From positions 1-64,000 of the forward strand of contig NZ_ASRY01000025.1 in the NCBI RefSeq assembly GCF_000520815.1: a stretch of DNA of 64,000 nt, given 5' to 3'. Origin of the DNA: Paenibacillus maysiensis. Its GTDB lineage: Bacteria > Bacillota > Bacilli > Paenibacillales > Paenibacillaceae. Both the position numbers and the translations under genes were made by a program. Positions 16,860-27,226 of this stretch are shown here, piece by piece (position 1 is the first letter of the stretch; every line of letters begins with the position of its first letter). Under the pieces are notes generated by a model. It saw nothing but the letters and a program-made list of their open reading frames with translations. It had not been told where the DNA came from and did no database searches.

Positions 16860-19295
16860 TCAGCCCAGTAGCACTTTAACCTGATGGATAGCACCATCTC
16901 CTGCAACCGGCAGAACATTGTCCGTGAGGACAGTTCCATCTATCGTGACTGTAGCTATACCTTTGGATATATGCTGTGGATTCGTGATTTGGATCACGTA
17001 GGTATCGCCACGGAAGACGCGAGTGATTGTAAATTCGTCCCAGGCGGCAGGAATGCACGGATCAATACGCAGACCATCCCATTCCGGCTGAATGCCAAGA
17101 ATAGACTGGGTAATGGCTACAAAGTTCCACGCCGCTGTGCCGGTCAGCCAGGAATTTTTCGCTTCGCCTTCACGAACGGCATCCTTGCCCGCAATCATTT
17201 GCGCATATACATACGGCTCAGTGCGGTGGATCTCGCTGATGTCCTCCAGGTAGGCAGGAGCAATTTTGCTATACAGCTCAAAAGCGCGATCTCCACGGCC
17301 AATCACGGCCTCTGCCATCATAATCCACGGGTTATTGTGACAGAAGATGCCCGCATTTTCCTTGTACCCTGGAGGATAGGAGGATATTTCACCCAGATTG
17401 ATGTAATAGCGCGAATAAGGCGGATTTTGCAGCACAATGCCATAGGGAGTCTCCAGTCGATCCCGTGTAGAGTCGAGCGCTTTTTGAGCCTGACCTTCCT
17501 CAACGCCGATTCCGGCCATCACGCAAAAACCCTGAGGCTCAATGAAAATTTGGCCTTCCTCACAATCCTTGCTACCGACTTTATTCCCATAGTGGTCGTA
17601 GGCTCGCAGAAACCAATCCCCATCAAAGCCATGCTCCAACGTGGCGGTCCGCATCCGATCCACATGGGCCTGGGCCGTGGCTGCTTCGTCATCTAATCCT
17701 CTACGCTTGCACAGCTCAATAAAATCTGGCCCTGTATACACGAATAGTCCGGCGATGAATACCGATTCCGCTATGCGACCCTCCAAATTTTGCGTGGTCT
17801 GATAGGACTCATCCGGTGTAGTAGAAAAACAATTCAGGTTCAAGCAGTCGTTCCAGTCTGCCCGGCCAATCAGTGGGAGACCATGCGGGCCGAGATTATT
17901 AACTACATGATAAAAGGATCGCTTCAAATGCTCAAACAGGGTAGCGGTATGCTCTTCATTCCCATCGAATGGCACCTGTTCGTCCAATATGGAAAAGTCT
18001 CCCGTTTCTTTGATATACGCAGCGGTGCCAACAATTAGCCACAGCGGATCATCGTTGAAGCCGCTACCGACCTCGTGGTTTCCTTTTTTGGTTAAAGGCT
18101 GGTACTGATGATAAGCCCCGCCGTTATCAAATTGAGTGGAGGCGATATCGATAATCCGTTCCCGCGCCCGCTCCGGTATCTGGTGGACGAAGCCGAGCAA
18201 ATCCTGATTCGAATCCCGGAAGCCCATACCACGCCCGATGCCGGATTCGAAATACGAAGCGGAACGCGACATATTGAACGTAACCATACATTGATACGGG
18301 TTCCATATATTCACCATCCGGTTCAGCTTGTCGTCGTGGCTCTGAATGGTGTATTTAGAGAGCAGGTTGTTCCAATAGGCCCGCAGCTCACTCAAGGCTC
18401 GTTCAACATCGGCTTCATCCGCGAATTGAGCAATCATGGCATGAGCCTGCTTTTTGTTAATCACGCCAGGAGATTCCCATTTTTCATCCTCCGGATTTTC
18501 CACATAACCAAGTATAAAGTTAAGACTCGTTTCTTCACCTGGCTCCAGCGTGATTTCGATGCAATGCGATCCTACAGGCGACCACCCGCTGGCAATAGAG
18601 TTAGAGGCTTGCCCGGCGGTGACGGTTTGCGGCTGGTCCAGCCCGTTGTATAGTCCCAGAAAAGCTTCACGGTCTGTATCGAATCCTGCCATTGGACGAT
18701 TGACAGAGAAGAAAGCATAGTGGTTGCGGCGCTCACGATATTCCGTTTTGTGATAGATGACGGAGTCCTGTATTTCGACCTCGCCCGTGTTCAGGTTGCG
18801 TTGAAAATTGGTCATATCGTCATAGGCGTTCCACAGACAAAATTCCACGAAAGAAAAGAGCTTGATCTTTTTAGTCTGTGCAGAGGTGTTCTGAAGCTTG
18901 ACCTGATGTACTTCTCCATCAAAGGACAGCGGTACAAAAGCCAACTGCGTCGCCCGGATACCGTTACGTTCACCCATAATTGAAGTATAGCCAAGCCCAT
19001 GTCGGCACTCATACAGATCCAGCTCCCGTTTGACCGGCATCCAGCCTGGTGTCCAGTAATCCCCGTCATCATGAATATAAAAATAGCGACCACCGTTATC
19101 GACAGGAATATTGTTGTATCGGTATCGTGTTAAGCGACGTAAGCGCGCATCCCGGTAAAATGCATAGCCGCCAGCTGTATTGGAGATCAGTCCAAAAAAT
19201 CGTTCGTTGCCTAAATAATTGATCCAGGGATATGGGGTTTGAGGGGTGTGGATGACATATTCTTGGTTAGCATCATCGAAGAAACCGTACTTCAT
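16860..19295 (-). CDS. Cellobiose phosphorylase (GH94)
   Basis: The product is 811 residues, exactly the usual length of bacterial cellobiose phosphorylases. It splits cellobiose with phosphate into alpha-glucose 1-phosphate and glucose in the cytoplasm. The N-terminal beta-sandwich opens with [21 protein letters not shown]. The catalytic (alpha/alpha)6 barrel has [15 protein letters not shown] (substrate-binding Asp 361) and [12 protein letters not shown], whose Asp 483 corresponds to the general acid Asp 490 of the Cellvibrio gilvus enzyme. [12 protein letters not shown] and [12 protein letters not shown] fit the family's phosphate and sugar sites. I start at ATG 19295 because AGGAG lies nine bases ahead and homology begins there, although the frame is open further. 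A GH48 cellulase lies nearby, so the pair links extracellular cellulose attack with internal use of cellobiose. Confidence 0.93.
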   Translation of the reverse strand: MKYGFFDDANQEYVIHTPQTPYPWINYLGNERFFGLISNTAGGYAFYRDARLRRLTRYRYNNIPVDNGGRYFYIHDDGDYWTPGWMPVKRELDLYECRHGLGYTSIMGERNGIRATQLAFVPLSFDGEVHQVKLQNTSAQTKKIKLFSFVEFCLWNAYDDMTNFQRNLNTGEVEIQDSVIYHKTEYRERRNHYAFFSVNRPMAGFDTDREAFLGLYNGLDQPQTVTAGQASNSIASGWSPVGSHCIEITLEPGEETSLNFILGYVENPEDEKWESPGVINKKQAHAMIAQFADEADVERALSELRAYWNNLLSKYTIQSHDDKLNRMVNIWNPYQCMVTFNMSRSASYFESGIGRGMGFRDSNQDLLGFVHQIPERARERIIDIASTQFDNGGAYHQYQPLTKKGNHEVGSGFNDDPLWLIVGTAAYIKETGDFSILDEQVPFDGNEEHTATLFEHLKRSFYHVVNNLGPHGLPLIGRADWNDCLNLNCFSTTPDESYQTTQNLEGRIAESVFIAGLFVYTGPDFIELCKRRGLDDEAATAQAHVDRMRTATLEHGFDGDWFLRAYDHYGNKVGSKDCEEGQIFIEPQGFCVMAGIGVEEGQAQKALDSTRDRLETPYGIVLQNPPYSRYYINLGEISSYPPGYKENAGIFCHNNPWIMMAEAVIGRGDRAFELYSKIAPAYLEDISEIHRTEPYVYAQMIAGKDAVREGEAKNSWLTGTAAWNFVAITQSILGIQPEWDGLRIDPCIPAAWDEFTITRVFRGDTYVIQITNPQHISKGIATVTIDGTVLTDNVLPVAGDGAIHQVKVLLG

Positions 19296-19518
19296 GGCGC
19301 AGAACTCCTCTCGAATTTTAAGAAATAAGGCCAAACACATTATTATATTCAAATATGAAGCTGTTCTTCCCAAAAGAATCGGTTTCCTGCCTAATGCAAA
19401 AGATGCTAGATTTCCCCGACCTTGTTTCTTGAATTTGCAAAATATTTGAAATGGGTAAATATACCTTTTTATGCTAAAATGAAAGAGTAAGGACTCAGCA
19501 TGGCAGGAGGTTGCAAGG

Positions 19519-20253
19519 ATGGCACCCATCACATTGTTTTTCATTCCATATGCGGGCGGATCGGCATCGGTCAGCTTCAAATGGAAAAAGCTGCTGCTTC
19601 CGCAGATTAAGCTTGTTCCGCTGGAGCTGGCGGGAAGAGGTATTCGTTCCGGAGAACCATTAAAGGACAGCATTGAGGAAATGAGCGAGGATTTATTGCT
19701 CAAGATCAGTCAAGAAATAGCCCCCGGCGATCCTTATGCCATTTATGGTCACAGTATGGGAACGATGATCGCATTCGAGCTGTATTACAAGCTGGTGGCT
19801 GGCGGTTATGGGAAACCTACTCATCTGTTCGTATCTGGTGGACGGGCACCGCATGTCCCGAGAGATTTCCCGTGGGCCCATGATCTTCCCGCAGAGCAGT
19901 TCAGAACGCATTTGCAGCGGTATGGTCAGCTTTCGGAGGCCATTTTTGACAATCGCGAATTGTACGACTATTTTATCCCGGTGCTAAGAGCGGACTTCAA
20001 AGCCGTTGAGACGTATGAGTACACGGCCCCAGCCGTACCTTTGAATTGTTCGGTCACAGCCTTGACAGGGCTGACCGATAACACAATGACCTTGCAGGAT
20101 GCGGAGGCGTGGAGGCAGCATACGGATCAGAATTTTCGAATTTTCACCTTTGATGGAGGGCACTTTTTTATTCATGACGAGGTGGATAGGATTACGCAAA
20201 TCATTAATGAGACCTTGGAACGAAGTGCTGTGACAAGCAGAAAGCAACATTAA
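19519..20253 (+). CDS. Type II (external) thioesterase, NRPS/PKS-associated
   Basis: The 244-residue alpha/beta hydrolase belongs to the GrsT/SrfAD family. It has the opening [18 protein letters not shown], the nucleophile elbow YGHSMG (Ser 79) and the C-terminal [11 protein letters not shown] with the catalytic His. Family members remove mis-primed or stalled acyl groups from peptidyl carrier proteins of nonribosomal peptide synthetases. No synthetase lies in the window, so it is an orphan serving clusters elsewhere in the genome. AGGAGG at 19505-19510 precedes ATG 19519. It probably shares an operon with the sugar isomerase-like gene 19 bases downstream; its promoter is divergent from that of cellobiose phosphorylase. 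Confidence 0.88.
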   Translation: MAPITLFFIPYAGGSASVSFKWKKLLLPQIKLVPLELAGRGIRSGEPLKDSIEEMSEDLLLKISQEIAPGDPYAIYGHSMGTMIAFELYYKLVAGGYGKPTHLFVSGGRAPHVPRDFPWAHDLPAEQFRTHLQRYGQLSEAIFDNRELYDYFIPVLRADFKAVETYEYTAPAVPLNCSVTALTGLTDNTMTLQDAEAWRQHTDQNFRIFTFDGGHFFIHDEVDRITQIINETLERSAVTSRKQH

Positions 20254-20272
20254 AAAGAAGAGGTGATTTGAA

Positions 20273-21127
20273 GTGACTGTAGGCGTATTGGCGCATTTAT
20301 TTGGCAAGTTGCCTTATCGCGAGTTGGCTGCAAAGGTAGGCGCAGCGGGCTTTACTCATGTTCAACTGGCTCCGTGGAGAGCGATCAGTGATGTAGACTT
20401 TAACAAACCGGGAAAGTTCAGTCCGGGATTGGCACTGTCTATCGCGGAGGCATTCCGTCAGCATGGAGTATCCATATCGGTGCTTGGCTGCTATTTGCAT
20501 TTTTTTGAAAAGGATGAGGAACTTCTACGTGAAAATGTAGAGCGCTTTAAAGAGCTGATCCGATACGCAAGCCTGTTAGGGGCACCGATGGTGGCTGCCG
20601 AAGTCGGACGTAATGAGGATGGAAGCCCATATACAGAACGAGACTGGAAGGTTGTAAAAGAAGTTGTGCGCGAATTAGCGGACGAGGCGGGAAAATGGGG
20701 CGTGTTCGTCGGTTTGGAGGCCGCTAACGATCATTTGGTCGGAACGGCGGTAGAGCTGGCTACCTTGCTGGAGGAAGTACCGTCATCCCAGATCGGCGTA
20801 GTGATAGATCCGGGCAATCTGCTGAAAACGGAAAATCTGGCAAGACAGGATGAAGTCATCCGCGAAGCGTTTCAACTGCTGGGACCCCGGATTATCGCGG
20901 CGCATGCCAAAGACCGGCGTTTGTCATCGATAGGTGAGATCGAGACCGTACCGCCGGGCTTTGGTGACATGAACTATGGTCTATACATGGAGCTACTGGA
21001 GCAGTACAAGCCTGGGGTTCACATCATTATGGAAGCCGCGCAGGAGCACCAGATGGCTGAATCCAAACGTTACATCGAGGGCCATCGCTTAGCGGCTCAG
21101 AAGGAGCAAGAAGTACACACAAAGTAA
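20273..21127 (+). CDS. Sugar phosphate isomerase/epimerase-like TIM-barrel protein (AP endonuclease family 2 fold)
   Basis: The 284-residue protein starts at GTG 20273 behind AGAGGTGAT. It has the xylose-isomerase-like TIM-barrel pattern: FTHVQLAPW early, a metal-site Glu in FVGLEAANDHLVGT, an Asp in VIDPGNLL, AAHAKDR with His and Asp, and a late Glu in IIMEAAQEHQ. These match the metal ligands of IolE/IolI-type isomerases and epimerases. The substrate is unknown. It is translated 19 bases after the thioesterase and ends at a clear terminator, so the two are probably co-transcribed, which makes no obvious pathway sense. Confidence 0.8.
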   Translation: MTVGVLAHLFGKLPYRELAAKVGAAGFTHVQLAPWRAISDVDFNKPGKFSPGLALSIAEAFRQHGVSISVLGCYLHFFEKDEELLRENVERFKELIRYASLLGAPMVAAEVGRNEDGSPYTERDWKVVKEVVRELADEAGKWGVFVGLEAANDHLVGTAVELATLLEEVPSSQIGVVIDPGNLLKTENLARQDEVIREAFQLLGPRIIAAHAKDRRLSSIGEIETVPPGFGDMNYGLYMELLEQYKPGVHIIMEAAQEHQMAESKRYIEGHRLAAQKEQEVHTK

Positions 21128-21158
21128 TATAATTCTTTCGTATTCGGGAATTGCTCAG

Positions 21159-21198
21159 GAGATTTGGAAGCGTCTACTTTTCCAAGTCTCTTTTCTTT
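21159..21198 (+). terminator. Terminator after the isomerase-like gene
   Basis: GAGATTTGGAA (21159-21169) pairs with TTCCAAGTCTC (21180-21190), one G-T pair, followed by TTTTCTTT. It also lies 8 bases beyond the convergent DUF423 stop. Confidence 0.8.
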
Positions 21199-21206
21199 AG
21201 CTTTGT

Positions 21207-21575
21207 TTAACCCTGCACTACCGCCACAATCACAAGTACCCAGCTTGCTAAAAAAGCCACCCCGCCAATCGGGGTAATCGCTCCGAGCTTCTTCACGCCG
21301 GATAAGCTAAGGGCATACAAACTGCCGGAGAACAGGAGAATGCCTGCTAGCATTACCCAGCCTGCGGTAACAATCAGAGACGAATGGACCAGATTTCCTG
21401 CAACGGCTCCGAGCAGAACCAAGCCCAAGCCGTGAGCAATATGATATTGGATACCTGTCTGGAATATGCTCATCATATCTGCGGAAAGTCTTTTTTTCAA
21501 AGCATGTGCTCCGAAAGCTCCCAGAGCTACGGCTAAAACCATCATTATACAACCAAGCACCAGTAAAATTTTCAT
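21207..21575 (-). CDS. DUF423 family small membrane protein (YwdK-like)
   Basis: The 122-residue protein has four hydrophobic helices and the DUF423 hallmark GAFGAHALKKRLS near residue 20. It also has the IFQTGIQYHIAHGLGLVLLG segment and a C-terminal TPIGGVAFLASWVLV. Function is unknown across the family. I start at ATG 21575, preceded by GGGAGG, rather than at the upstream frame extension, since this gives the usual 120-125 residues. Confidence 0.85.
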   Translation of the reverse strand: MKILLVLGCIMMVLAVALGAFGAHALKKRLSADMMSIFQTGIQYHIAHGLGLVLLGAVAGNLVHSSLIVTAGWVMLAGILLFSGSLYALSLSGVKKLGAITPIGGVAFLASWVLVIVAVVQG

Positions 21576-21853
21576 ATTATAACGCCTCCCTGTAAAATCG
21601 TACCGATTTCCTGTAATTTCGTCAATTTTCATTACTAAACCATAAACATATTGATTTTTTCGACTCTCATTTGGCGGTGGGTATGGTATATTTTTTCCAG
21701 GGCCAATGTGAAGCGTTTGGAGCTAATGGACAGCGTGTCCTCCACCTTTTTGACGGGAAAGTGAGGTGATGGTGCTGTCTTTTTGTGCTGTCTTTTTTCG
21801 GAACAAAAGCTTGTGTAAAGCCAAAATTGATATTGGAGAGGATGGATGGAAAA

Positions 21854-24841
21854 GTGATCAGCAAAAAATCCGTGTTCAGGAAATCTGTCTCTATGGTCAT
21901 GTCAGCCATTTTGGTGCTTCCGCTAACTTTGGGCATATTTCAGGCTGAACCTGATCGTGCATCGGCTGCAACACCGGAATCGACACGCTTCCTACAAATG
22001 TATAAACAACTGAAGGACCCGGCCAGTGGATATTTTTCCAAGGAAGGTATACCTTACCATTCGGTTGAAACCCTGATGAGCGAGGCCCCGGACTACGGAC
22101 ACTTAACGACCTCGGAAGCGTATAGCTACTGGATGTGGCTGGAAGTGCTGTATGGCCATTATACCGGGGATTGGGGACATTTGGAATCGGCATGGGATAA
22201 CATGGAGAAATACATCATTCCTGTTAATGAGGGTGACGGCAAGGAAGAGCAGCCTACCATGAGTAACTACAACCCGAACAGCCCCGCCACCTATGCAGCA
22301 GAATATCCGCAGCCAGATCAATATCCAAGCCGTCTGAGTGGTCAGTATAGTGGTGGCAAGGACCCACTGGATGCAGAGTTGAAGGCAACCTATGGCAATA
22401 ATCAGACCTATCTGATGCACTGGCTGCTGGACGTGGATAATTGGTACGGTTTTGGCAATCTGCTGAATCCGTCTCATACAGCGACCTATGTGAACACCTT
22501 CCAACGCGGGGAGCAGGAATCGGTTTGGGAAGCCGTCCCGCATCCATCGCAGGATAATCAAAAATTTGGTAAAGCAAATGAAGGCTTTATGAGCCTGTTC
22601 ACCAAGGAGAATAATGCTCCTGCACAGCAATGGCGCTACACGAATGCCACCGATGCGGACGCACGGGCGGTTCAAGCCATGTATTGGGCTAAAGAGCTGG
22701 GGTATGACAACTCCGTTTATTTGGATAAAGCAAAAAAGATGGGGGACTTCTTGCGGTACGGCATGTACGATAAATACTTTCAGAAAACCGGAAGCGCTTC
22801 CAATGGAACCCCGGTAGCTGGCACTGGCAAGGATGCAAGCCATTATCTGATGGCATGGTATACGGCGTGGGGCGGCGGACTGGGCCAAAGCGGTAACTGG
22901 GCTTGGCGGATAGGCGCCAGTCATGCGCATCAAGGCTACCAAAATGTAGTCGCAGCCTACGCCTTGTCCGATAAAGATGGCGGATTGATTCCGGCTTCGC
23001 CAACAGCAGGACAGGACTGGGCGACCTCGCTGAAGCGCCAACTGGAATTTTACACTTGGCTGCAATCCGATGAGGGAGCGATTGCAGGGGGAGCAACGAA
23101 TAGCTGGGATGGTGCCTATAAGGCGTATCCGGCAGGCACGAGTACCTTTTATGGCTTGGCTTACACGGGGGCTCCGGTATATAACGATCCACCGTCCAAC
23201 AACTGGTTTGGGATGCAGGCATGGCCAGTCGAACGGATTGCTGAGCTGTACTATATTTTAGCCAAGAAGGGGGATACTTCTTCCGAGCAGTTTAAGATGG
23301 CTAAACAAGTGACGGAAAACTGGATTGCATGGTCCAAGAGCTATGTATTTGCGAACGAACGTCCTGTGACGGATGCACAGGGCTATTATTTGGACGCACA
23401 AGGCAAACGTATTCTGGGTGGAAAAAATCCGAAAGTGGCCACAACTACAGCTAAAGGTGAGTTCTGGGTACCGAGCAAACTGGAATGGAGTGGAAAACCG
23501 GAAACGTGGAGCGGATTTGCCAATTACAAAGGGAATACCAATCTGCATGTGGTAACGAAGACTCCGGGGCAGGATGCGGGAGTGCTGGGCAGTTATGTTA
23601 AAGCGCTTACTTTTTTTGCTGCTGGAACGAAAGCCGAAAAAGGTGATTACACCGCACTGGGCAAGGAGGCCAAGGATCTGTCCAAAGCTTTGCTGGATGC
23701 TGCTTGGGGCTACAATGACGGTGTAGGCATTACAACGAAGGAAGACCGCGAGGATTATTATCGTTATTTTACGAAAGAAGTGTATATCCCGAACGGCTGG
23801 AGTGGTAAAACAGGACAAGGTAACACCATTCCTGGCGCAGATGCTACCGCTTCTGATCCGTCCAAGGGTGGTAATGGTACGTATTCCAGCTATACCGATA
23901 TTCGACCTAACATCACCAAAGATCCGCAATGGTCTTATCTCAAGGACAAATACACGACCTCATGGAATAATCAGACGAAAAAATGGGACAAAGGCGCTCC
24001 AGAATTTACGTATCACCGTTTCTGGTCCCAAGTCGATATGGCGACAGCTTATGCTGAATATGATCGCCTCATCAACGGTGGTGGAACAACCGAACCGACG
24101 GCTCCCAAAGCTCCAGCCAATGTGAAGGCAAACGCCGGGGATGCTCAGGTAACACTGACCTGGAGCAAAGCGACGGGAGCAGACAGTTATACCGTCAAGC
24201 GCTCTACAACCAGTGGAGGACCTTATGCCACGGTAGCCACAGTAACTGACAGCACTTACAAGGACACAGGAGTGGTGAATGAAACCACCTATTATTATGT
24301 AGCAAGTGCGACCAATTCCCTGGGAACCAGCCCGGATTCTGCCGAGGTCAGCGCCAAGCCGACAGCAGCACCCGTTTCGGCTACGGGAGATGTGATTGCC
24401 CAATACCGCGTGGGCGACACGAACCCGGGAGATAATCAGATCCGCCCGCTTTTCCGTGTTGTAAACAAGGGGAAAGAGGCTGTTGATTTGAAGAATGTCA
24501 AGCTGCGGTATTATTATACAGTGGATGGCGACAAGCCGCAGGAATTTCATTGTGACCATGCACAGCTCGGTAGCGGCAACGTTCAGGGACGTATTGTGAA
24601 GCTGGATAAGGCCGTGACGGGGGCAGATTACTATCTGGAAATCTCCTTTGGAGCTAGTGCGGGAAGTCTGGCAGCAGGAGCCAACACAGGGGATATTCAG
24701 GTTCGCTTGAACAAAACGGACTGGAGCAATTATAACGAAAGTGATGATTTTTCCTATGATGCGACCAAAACGTCTTATACAGATTGGGACAAAACGCCTC
24801 TGTATGTGAACGACCAACTTGTATGGGGGCTGGAGCCTTGA
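21854..24841 (+). CDS. Secreted processive cellulase, GH48-FN3-CBM3
   Basis: The secreted exo-type cellulase is about 995 residues. A Sec signal peptide occupies the first 35 or so (basic KKSVFRKS, hydrophobic core, then ASA before ATPEST). The GH48 (alpha/alpha)6 barrel spans about 40-720, with SEAPDYGHLTTSEAYSYWM carrying Glu 77 and Glu 88, equivalent to Glu44 and Glu55 of Clostridium cellulolyticum Cel48F (Glu55 is the proton donor). One fibronectin type III domain lies at about 745-835 and a C-terminal CBM3 at 845-995 (VIAQYRVGDTNPGDNQIRP, ending in VNDQLVWGLEP). It should release cellobiose from chain ends of crystalline cellulose. The start is ambiguous: GTG 21854 has GGAGAGG 12 bases ahead, while ATG 21842 abuts that site. 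A terminator follows. Confidence 0.92.
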   Translation: MISKKSVFRKSVSMVMSAILVLPLTLGIFQAEPDRASAATPESTRFLQMYKQLKDPASGYFSKEGIPYHSVETLMSEAPDYGHLTTSEAYSYWMWLEVLYGHYTGDWGHLESAWDNMEKYIIPVNEGDGKEEQPTMSNYNPNSPATYAAEYPQPDQYPSRLSGQYSGGKDPLDAELKATYGNNQTYLMHWLLDVDNWYGFGNLLNPSHTATYVNTFQRGEQESVWEAVPHPSQDNQKFGKANEGFMSLFTKENNAPAQQWRYTNATDADARAVQAMYWAKELGYDNSVYLDKAKKMGDFLRYGMYDKYFQKTGSASNGTPVAGTGKDASHYLMAWYTAWGGGLGQSGNWAWRIGASHAHQGYQNVVAAYALSDKDGGLIPASPTAGQDWATSLKRQLEFYTWLQSDEGAIAGGATNSWDGAYKAYPAGTSTFYGLAYTGAPVYNDPPSNNWFGMQAWPVERIAELYYILAKKGDTSSEQFKMAKQVTENWIAWSKSYVFANERPVTDAQGYYLDAQGKRILGGKNPKVATTTAKGEFWVPSKLEWSGKPETWSGFANYKGNTNLHVVTKTPGQDAGVLGSYVKALTFFAAGTKAEKGDYTALGKEAKDLSKALLDAAWGYNDGVGITTKEDREDYYRYFTKEVYIPNGWSGKTGQGNTIPGADATASDPSKGGNGTYSSYTDIRPNITKDPQWSYLKDKYTTSWNNQTKKWDKGAPEFTYHRFWSQVDMATAYAEYDRLINGGGTTEPTAPKAPANVKANAGDAQVTLTWSKATGADSYTVKRSTTSGGPYATVATVTDSTYKDTGVVNETTYYYVASATNSLGTSPDSAEVSAKPTAAPVSATGDVIAQYRVGDTNPGDNQIRPLFRVVNKGKEAVDLKNVKLRYYYTVDGDKPQEFHCDHAQLGSGNVQGRIVKLDKAVTGADYYLEISFGASAGSLAAGANTGDIQVRLNKTDWSNYNESDDFSYDATKTSYTDWDKTPLYVNDQLVWGLEP

Positions 24842-24866
24842 TTGTAAAATAAACTTAGTGTGAGGC

Positions 24867-24912
24867 GGGCGCAATGCGAGGATGTTAAAACTCATATTGC
24901 GCTCGTTTTTTT
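24867..24912 (+). terminator. Terminator after the GH48 gene
   Basis: GCGCAAT (24869-24875) with ATTGCGC (24896-24902) and GAG (24878-24880) with CTC (24891-24893) form the stem; a T-run at 24905-24912 follows. Confidence 0.8.
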
Positions 24913-24990
24913 GTGCTCGTTTTTGTGATTGGTTTCGTGGTACACTAAGAGTGCTACATCAATACATACATGACTGAGGTGACCTGAGAC

Positions 24991-25494
24991 ATGAACGACA
25001 ATTTGGCACAGGCTCTAAATGAGCAAATGAACTTTGAATTTTACTCCGCTCACGTATATCTGGCAATGGCTGCTTATTGCTCCAGCGAAAGTCTGGATGG
25101 GTTCGCAAACTTTTTTCTGGTACAAGCTGAAGAGGAACGGTTTCATGCCATGAAGCTGTACAAATATATTAATGATCGCAGAGGACGCGCCACACTGGCA
25201 GCATTACCTGAGCCTAAAAACAGCTATGATTCCATGCTGGATGTGTTTGAGCACGGCTATAAGCATGAGCAGCAAAATACGCAGAAATTTTATCGTTTGG
25301 CTGACTTGGCTCTGGACGGACGCGAGCATGCAACGATCCATTTCCTAAAATGGTTTATTGATGAGCAAGTCGAAGAGGAAGCTCTGTTCGACAGTGTGAT
25401 CCAGAAGCTCAAACGGATTGAAAGAGACAGCAACGCTTTTTACATGCTGGACAGTGAGTTTGCCAAACGCAGCTTTACAGCTCCTGCCGAATAA
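24991..25494 (+). CDS. ftnA: Non-haem ferritin
   Basis: The 167-residue protein is a bacterial ferritin, full length. It opens with LAQALNEQMNFEFYSAHVYLAMA, carrying the first ferroxidase Glu and neighbouring aromatic residues. The second helix has VQAEEERFHAMKLYKYI (Glu and His ligands), and the third and fourth helices have EHGYKHEQQNTQKFYRLAD and HFLKWFIDEQVEEE. It would form a 24-subunit shell that oxidises and stores iron in the cytosol. It is alone between two terminators. The iron theme recurs 12 kb away at the Fur-like box, but no Fur box is apparent here. Confidence 0.93.
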   Translation: MNDNLAQALNEQMNFEFYSAHVYLAMAAYCSSESLDGFANFFLVQAEEERFHAMKLYKYINDRRGRATLAALPEPKNSYDSMLDVFEHGYKHEQQNTQKFYRLADLALDGREHATIHFLKWFIDEQVEEEALFDSVIQKLKRIERDSNAFYMLDSEFAKRSFTAPAE

Positions 25495-25562
25495 CAAAGC
25501 ATACATGTTGCGTTTGAATGCCATGGATATGGGCAGCATTTTATTAGTCTAGAAAGTAAAGG

Positions 25563-25584
25563 AGCCCGGTTTTCGGGCTTTTTT
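25563..25584 (+). terminator. Terminator after ferritin
   Basis: AGCCCG-GTTTT-CGGGCT stem-loop at 25563-25579 followed by TTTTTT. Confidence 0.9.
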
Positions 25585-25781
25585 GCGTTGACTTTGATCC
25601 CTGGATTTTCACTTTTCGAGGGGTTATTGTTATTTTAAATATACTTATAGAAAAAATTAATTTGTCGCTGGATGGTGAGCGAGCTACAGTTATGTTAACT
25701 TTTATATCTGATTAAGTTGATAGGATTAATCATTTAGTGATTCACGCGCATTATAATAGCACTATAGGGAGGCGAGTTAAC

Positions 25782-26030
25782 ATGAGCGAAATCTATCGTC
25801 TGGCACAACAGGAAGATGCAGAGAGATTGCAGTACGTAACTTATGAGGCGTACGAAACAATTCGGCAGTTGGAGCTTAAATGGCCTGCCGCTCAGGCAGA
25901 CATTCCTCTCATTCAGGAGAATATTAAAAATAATGACTGCTGGTGTTGGAGCTCCGTTTATGGTTATCATAGACGAAGGTATGAATCTATCGTTTACATT
26001 CGGATACAAAAGGAGATACAAGATGGCTGA
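25782..26030 (+). pseudogene. N-terminal fragment of a GNAT-type acetyltransferase
   Basis: GGGAGGCGAGTT precedes ATG 25782 and the frame reads MSEIYRLAQQEDAERLQYV, a typical GNAT beginning with the first helix and an ELKWPAAQADIPLIQENI segment. After about residue 52 the sequence stops making sense in this frame, which ends at 26030. A neighbouring frame gives a strand-like AGVGAPFMVIIDEG. A frameshift plus loss of the acetyl-CoA-binding half fits best. The remnant overlaps the start of the alkC gene by 8 bases. Confidence 0.6.
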
Positions 26031-27126
26031 ACCTTTAAAAAATATATACACAGAGGATTTTCTTCGCCTGTTCGGTGAAAGAGTACAAACGGCGTATAGC
26101 TCGTTTGATACCCAGGGATTTATCCATCAGGTCATGGACGAATCGTGGAATGAGTTGGAGCTAAAAGCCCGGATGCGGCGGATTTCACTAACATTGGGGA
26201 CGTTCTTGCCCAGTCGTTATGAAGAAGCCTTGGCTGTCCTTTTTGCCATAGACGAGCATTGCAGCGGTTTCCCGTACTTATTCTTTCCGGATTTTGTGGA
26301 GGTGTATGGGCAGGGGGAGGAGCATTGGACGCTTTCCATGGAAGCGCTGGAGCGTTTCACACAGAAGTCATCTGCGGAGTTTGCCGTCAGACCCTTCCTG
26401 CTGCGCGAACCGGAACGGATGATGCGCCAGATGACGGTCTGGGCGGGGCATCCAAGCGAGCACGTTCGCCGTCTTGCCAGCGAAGGCTGTCGTCCGCGAC
26501 TGCCGTGGGGGCAGGCGTTGCCCATATTTAAGCGCGATCCCGCTCCGGTATTAGCCGTGTTGGAACAGTTGAAAGCCGATCCCTCACTGTATGTACGTAA
26601 AAGTGTAGCCAACAACCTGAACGACATCGCCAAGGACCATCCCGAAGCAGTCATTGCAACAGCTAGGCGATGGAAAGGCACGCATCCCGACACCGACTGG
26701 ATTGTACGCCACGGCTGCCGGACCCTGATTCGCAAATCCATCCCCGAAGTGATGGCAATGTTCGGCTATGCCGAAGAAACGAATGGGTCCCCGTTAGTCA
26801 CGGAAGCGTCTTTTACTGCCGATCCGGCTGTGTTAAAGCTCGGTGATAGCTGTGAGCTAAGCTATACGCTTCAACTTCGGGAAGGTGACCCGGTGCGAGT
26901 ACGCATCGAATACGGCATCGACTTTGTGAAGGCAAGAGGACAAGTCTCGCGTAAATTATTTTTGCTTTCCGACAAAAACGTACCCGGAGGAACCCTTCTT
27001 ACAGGTACGCGAACATACCGTTTCGCAGACCTGACGACCCGCCGCCATTATCCAGGTGCACACCGTATTACACTGCTTGTGAACGGACAGGAAGCTGCAT
27101 CTACGGAAGTGGAACTCCAGTTTTAA
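26023..27126 (+). CDS. alkC: DNA alkylation repair glycosylase, AlkC type
   Basis: The 367-residue protein matches the AlkC branch of the HEAT-like-repeat DNA glycosylases. It opens with MAEPLKNIYTEDFLRLFGERV, the helical repeats include HPSEHVRRLASEGCRPRLPWG and DPSLYVRKSVANNLNDIAKDHP, and a C-terminal Ig-like domain (about 255-367, VTEASFTADPAVLKLGD onward) distinguishes AlkC from the shorter AlkD. It excises 3-methyladenine and related cationic alkyl bases. AAGGAGAT at 26009-26016 fixes the start at 26023. It stands alone apart from the upstream acetyltransferase remnant. Confidence 0.85.
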   Translation: MAEPLKNIYTEDFLRLFGERVQTAYSSFDTQGFIHQVMDESWNELELKARMRRISLTLGTFLPSRYEEALAVLFAIDEHCSGFPYLFFPDFVEVYGQGEEHWTLSMEALERFTQKSSAEFAVRPFLLREPERMMRQMTVWAGHPSEHVRRLASEGCRPRLPWGQALPIFKRDPAPVLAVLEQLKADPSLYVRKSVANNLNDIAKDHPEAVIATARRWKGTHPDTDWIVRHGCRTLIRKSIPEVMAMFGYAEETNGSPLVTEASFTADPAVLKLGDSCELSYTLQLREGDPVRVRIEYGIDFVKARGQVSRKLFLLSDKNVPGGTLLTGTRTYRFADLTTRRHYPGAHRITLLVNGQEAASTEVELQF

Positions 27127-27226
27127 AAGCTTTATAGCAGCAGAGAAAAAGAGTCTGAACCCTGGCTCTTTCTTTTTGTCGTTCGCTTCTACGGACTTTA
27201 TTTTTTTCAAAAAAATGAGTCTGGGT

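Noticed and set aside
16884-17696. 270-codon plus-strand frame inside the cellobiose phosphorylase gene
   Set aside because: Antisense to conserved GH94 sequence; Cys/Arg/Ile-rich composition typical of shadows.
19296-19703. N-terminal extension of the GH94 frame by 136 codons
   Set aside because: It would overlap the divergent thioesterase gene, lacks family homology and a ribosome site; the enzyme has full length from 19295.
21700-21760. CcpA cre-like site upstream of GH48 (around TGTGAAGCGTTTGG)
   Set aside because: The central CG is off by one relative to the cre consensus, and the outer bases do not match.
22103-24895. Several long minus-strand frames opposite GH48
   Set aside because: All oppose well-conserved GH48, FN3 and CBM3 coding sequence and have no recognisable domains.
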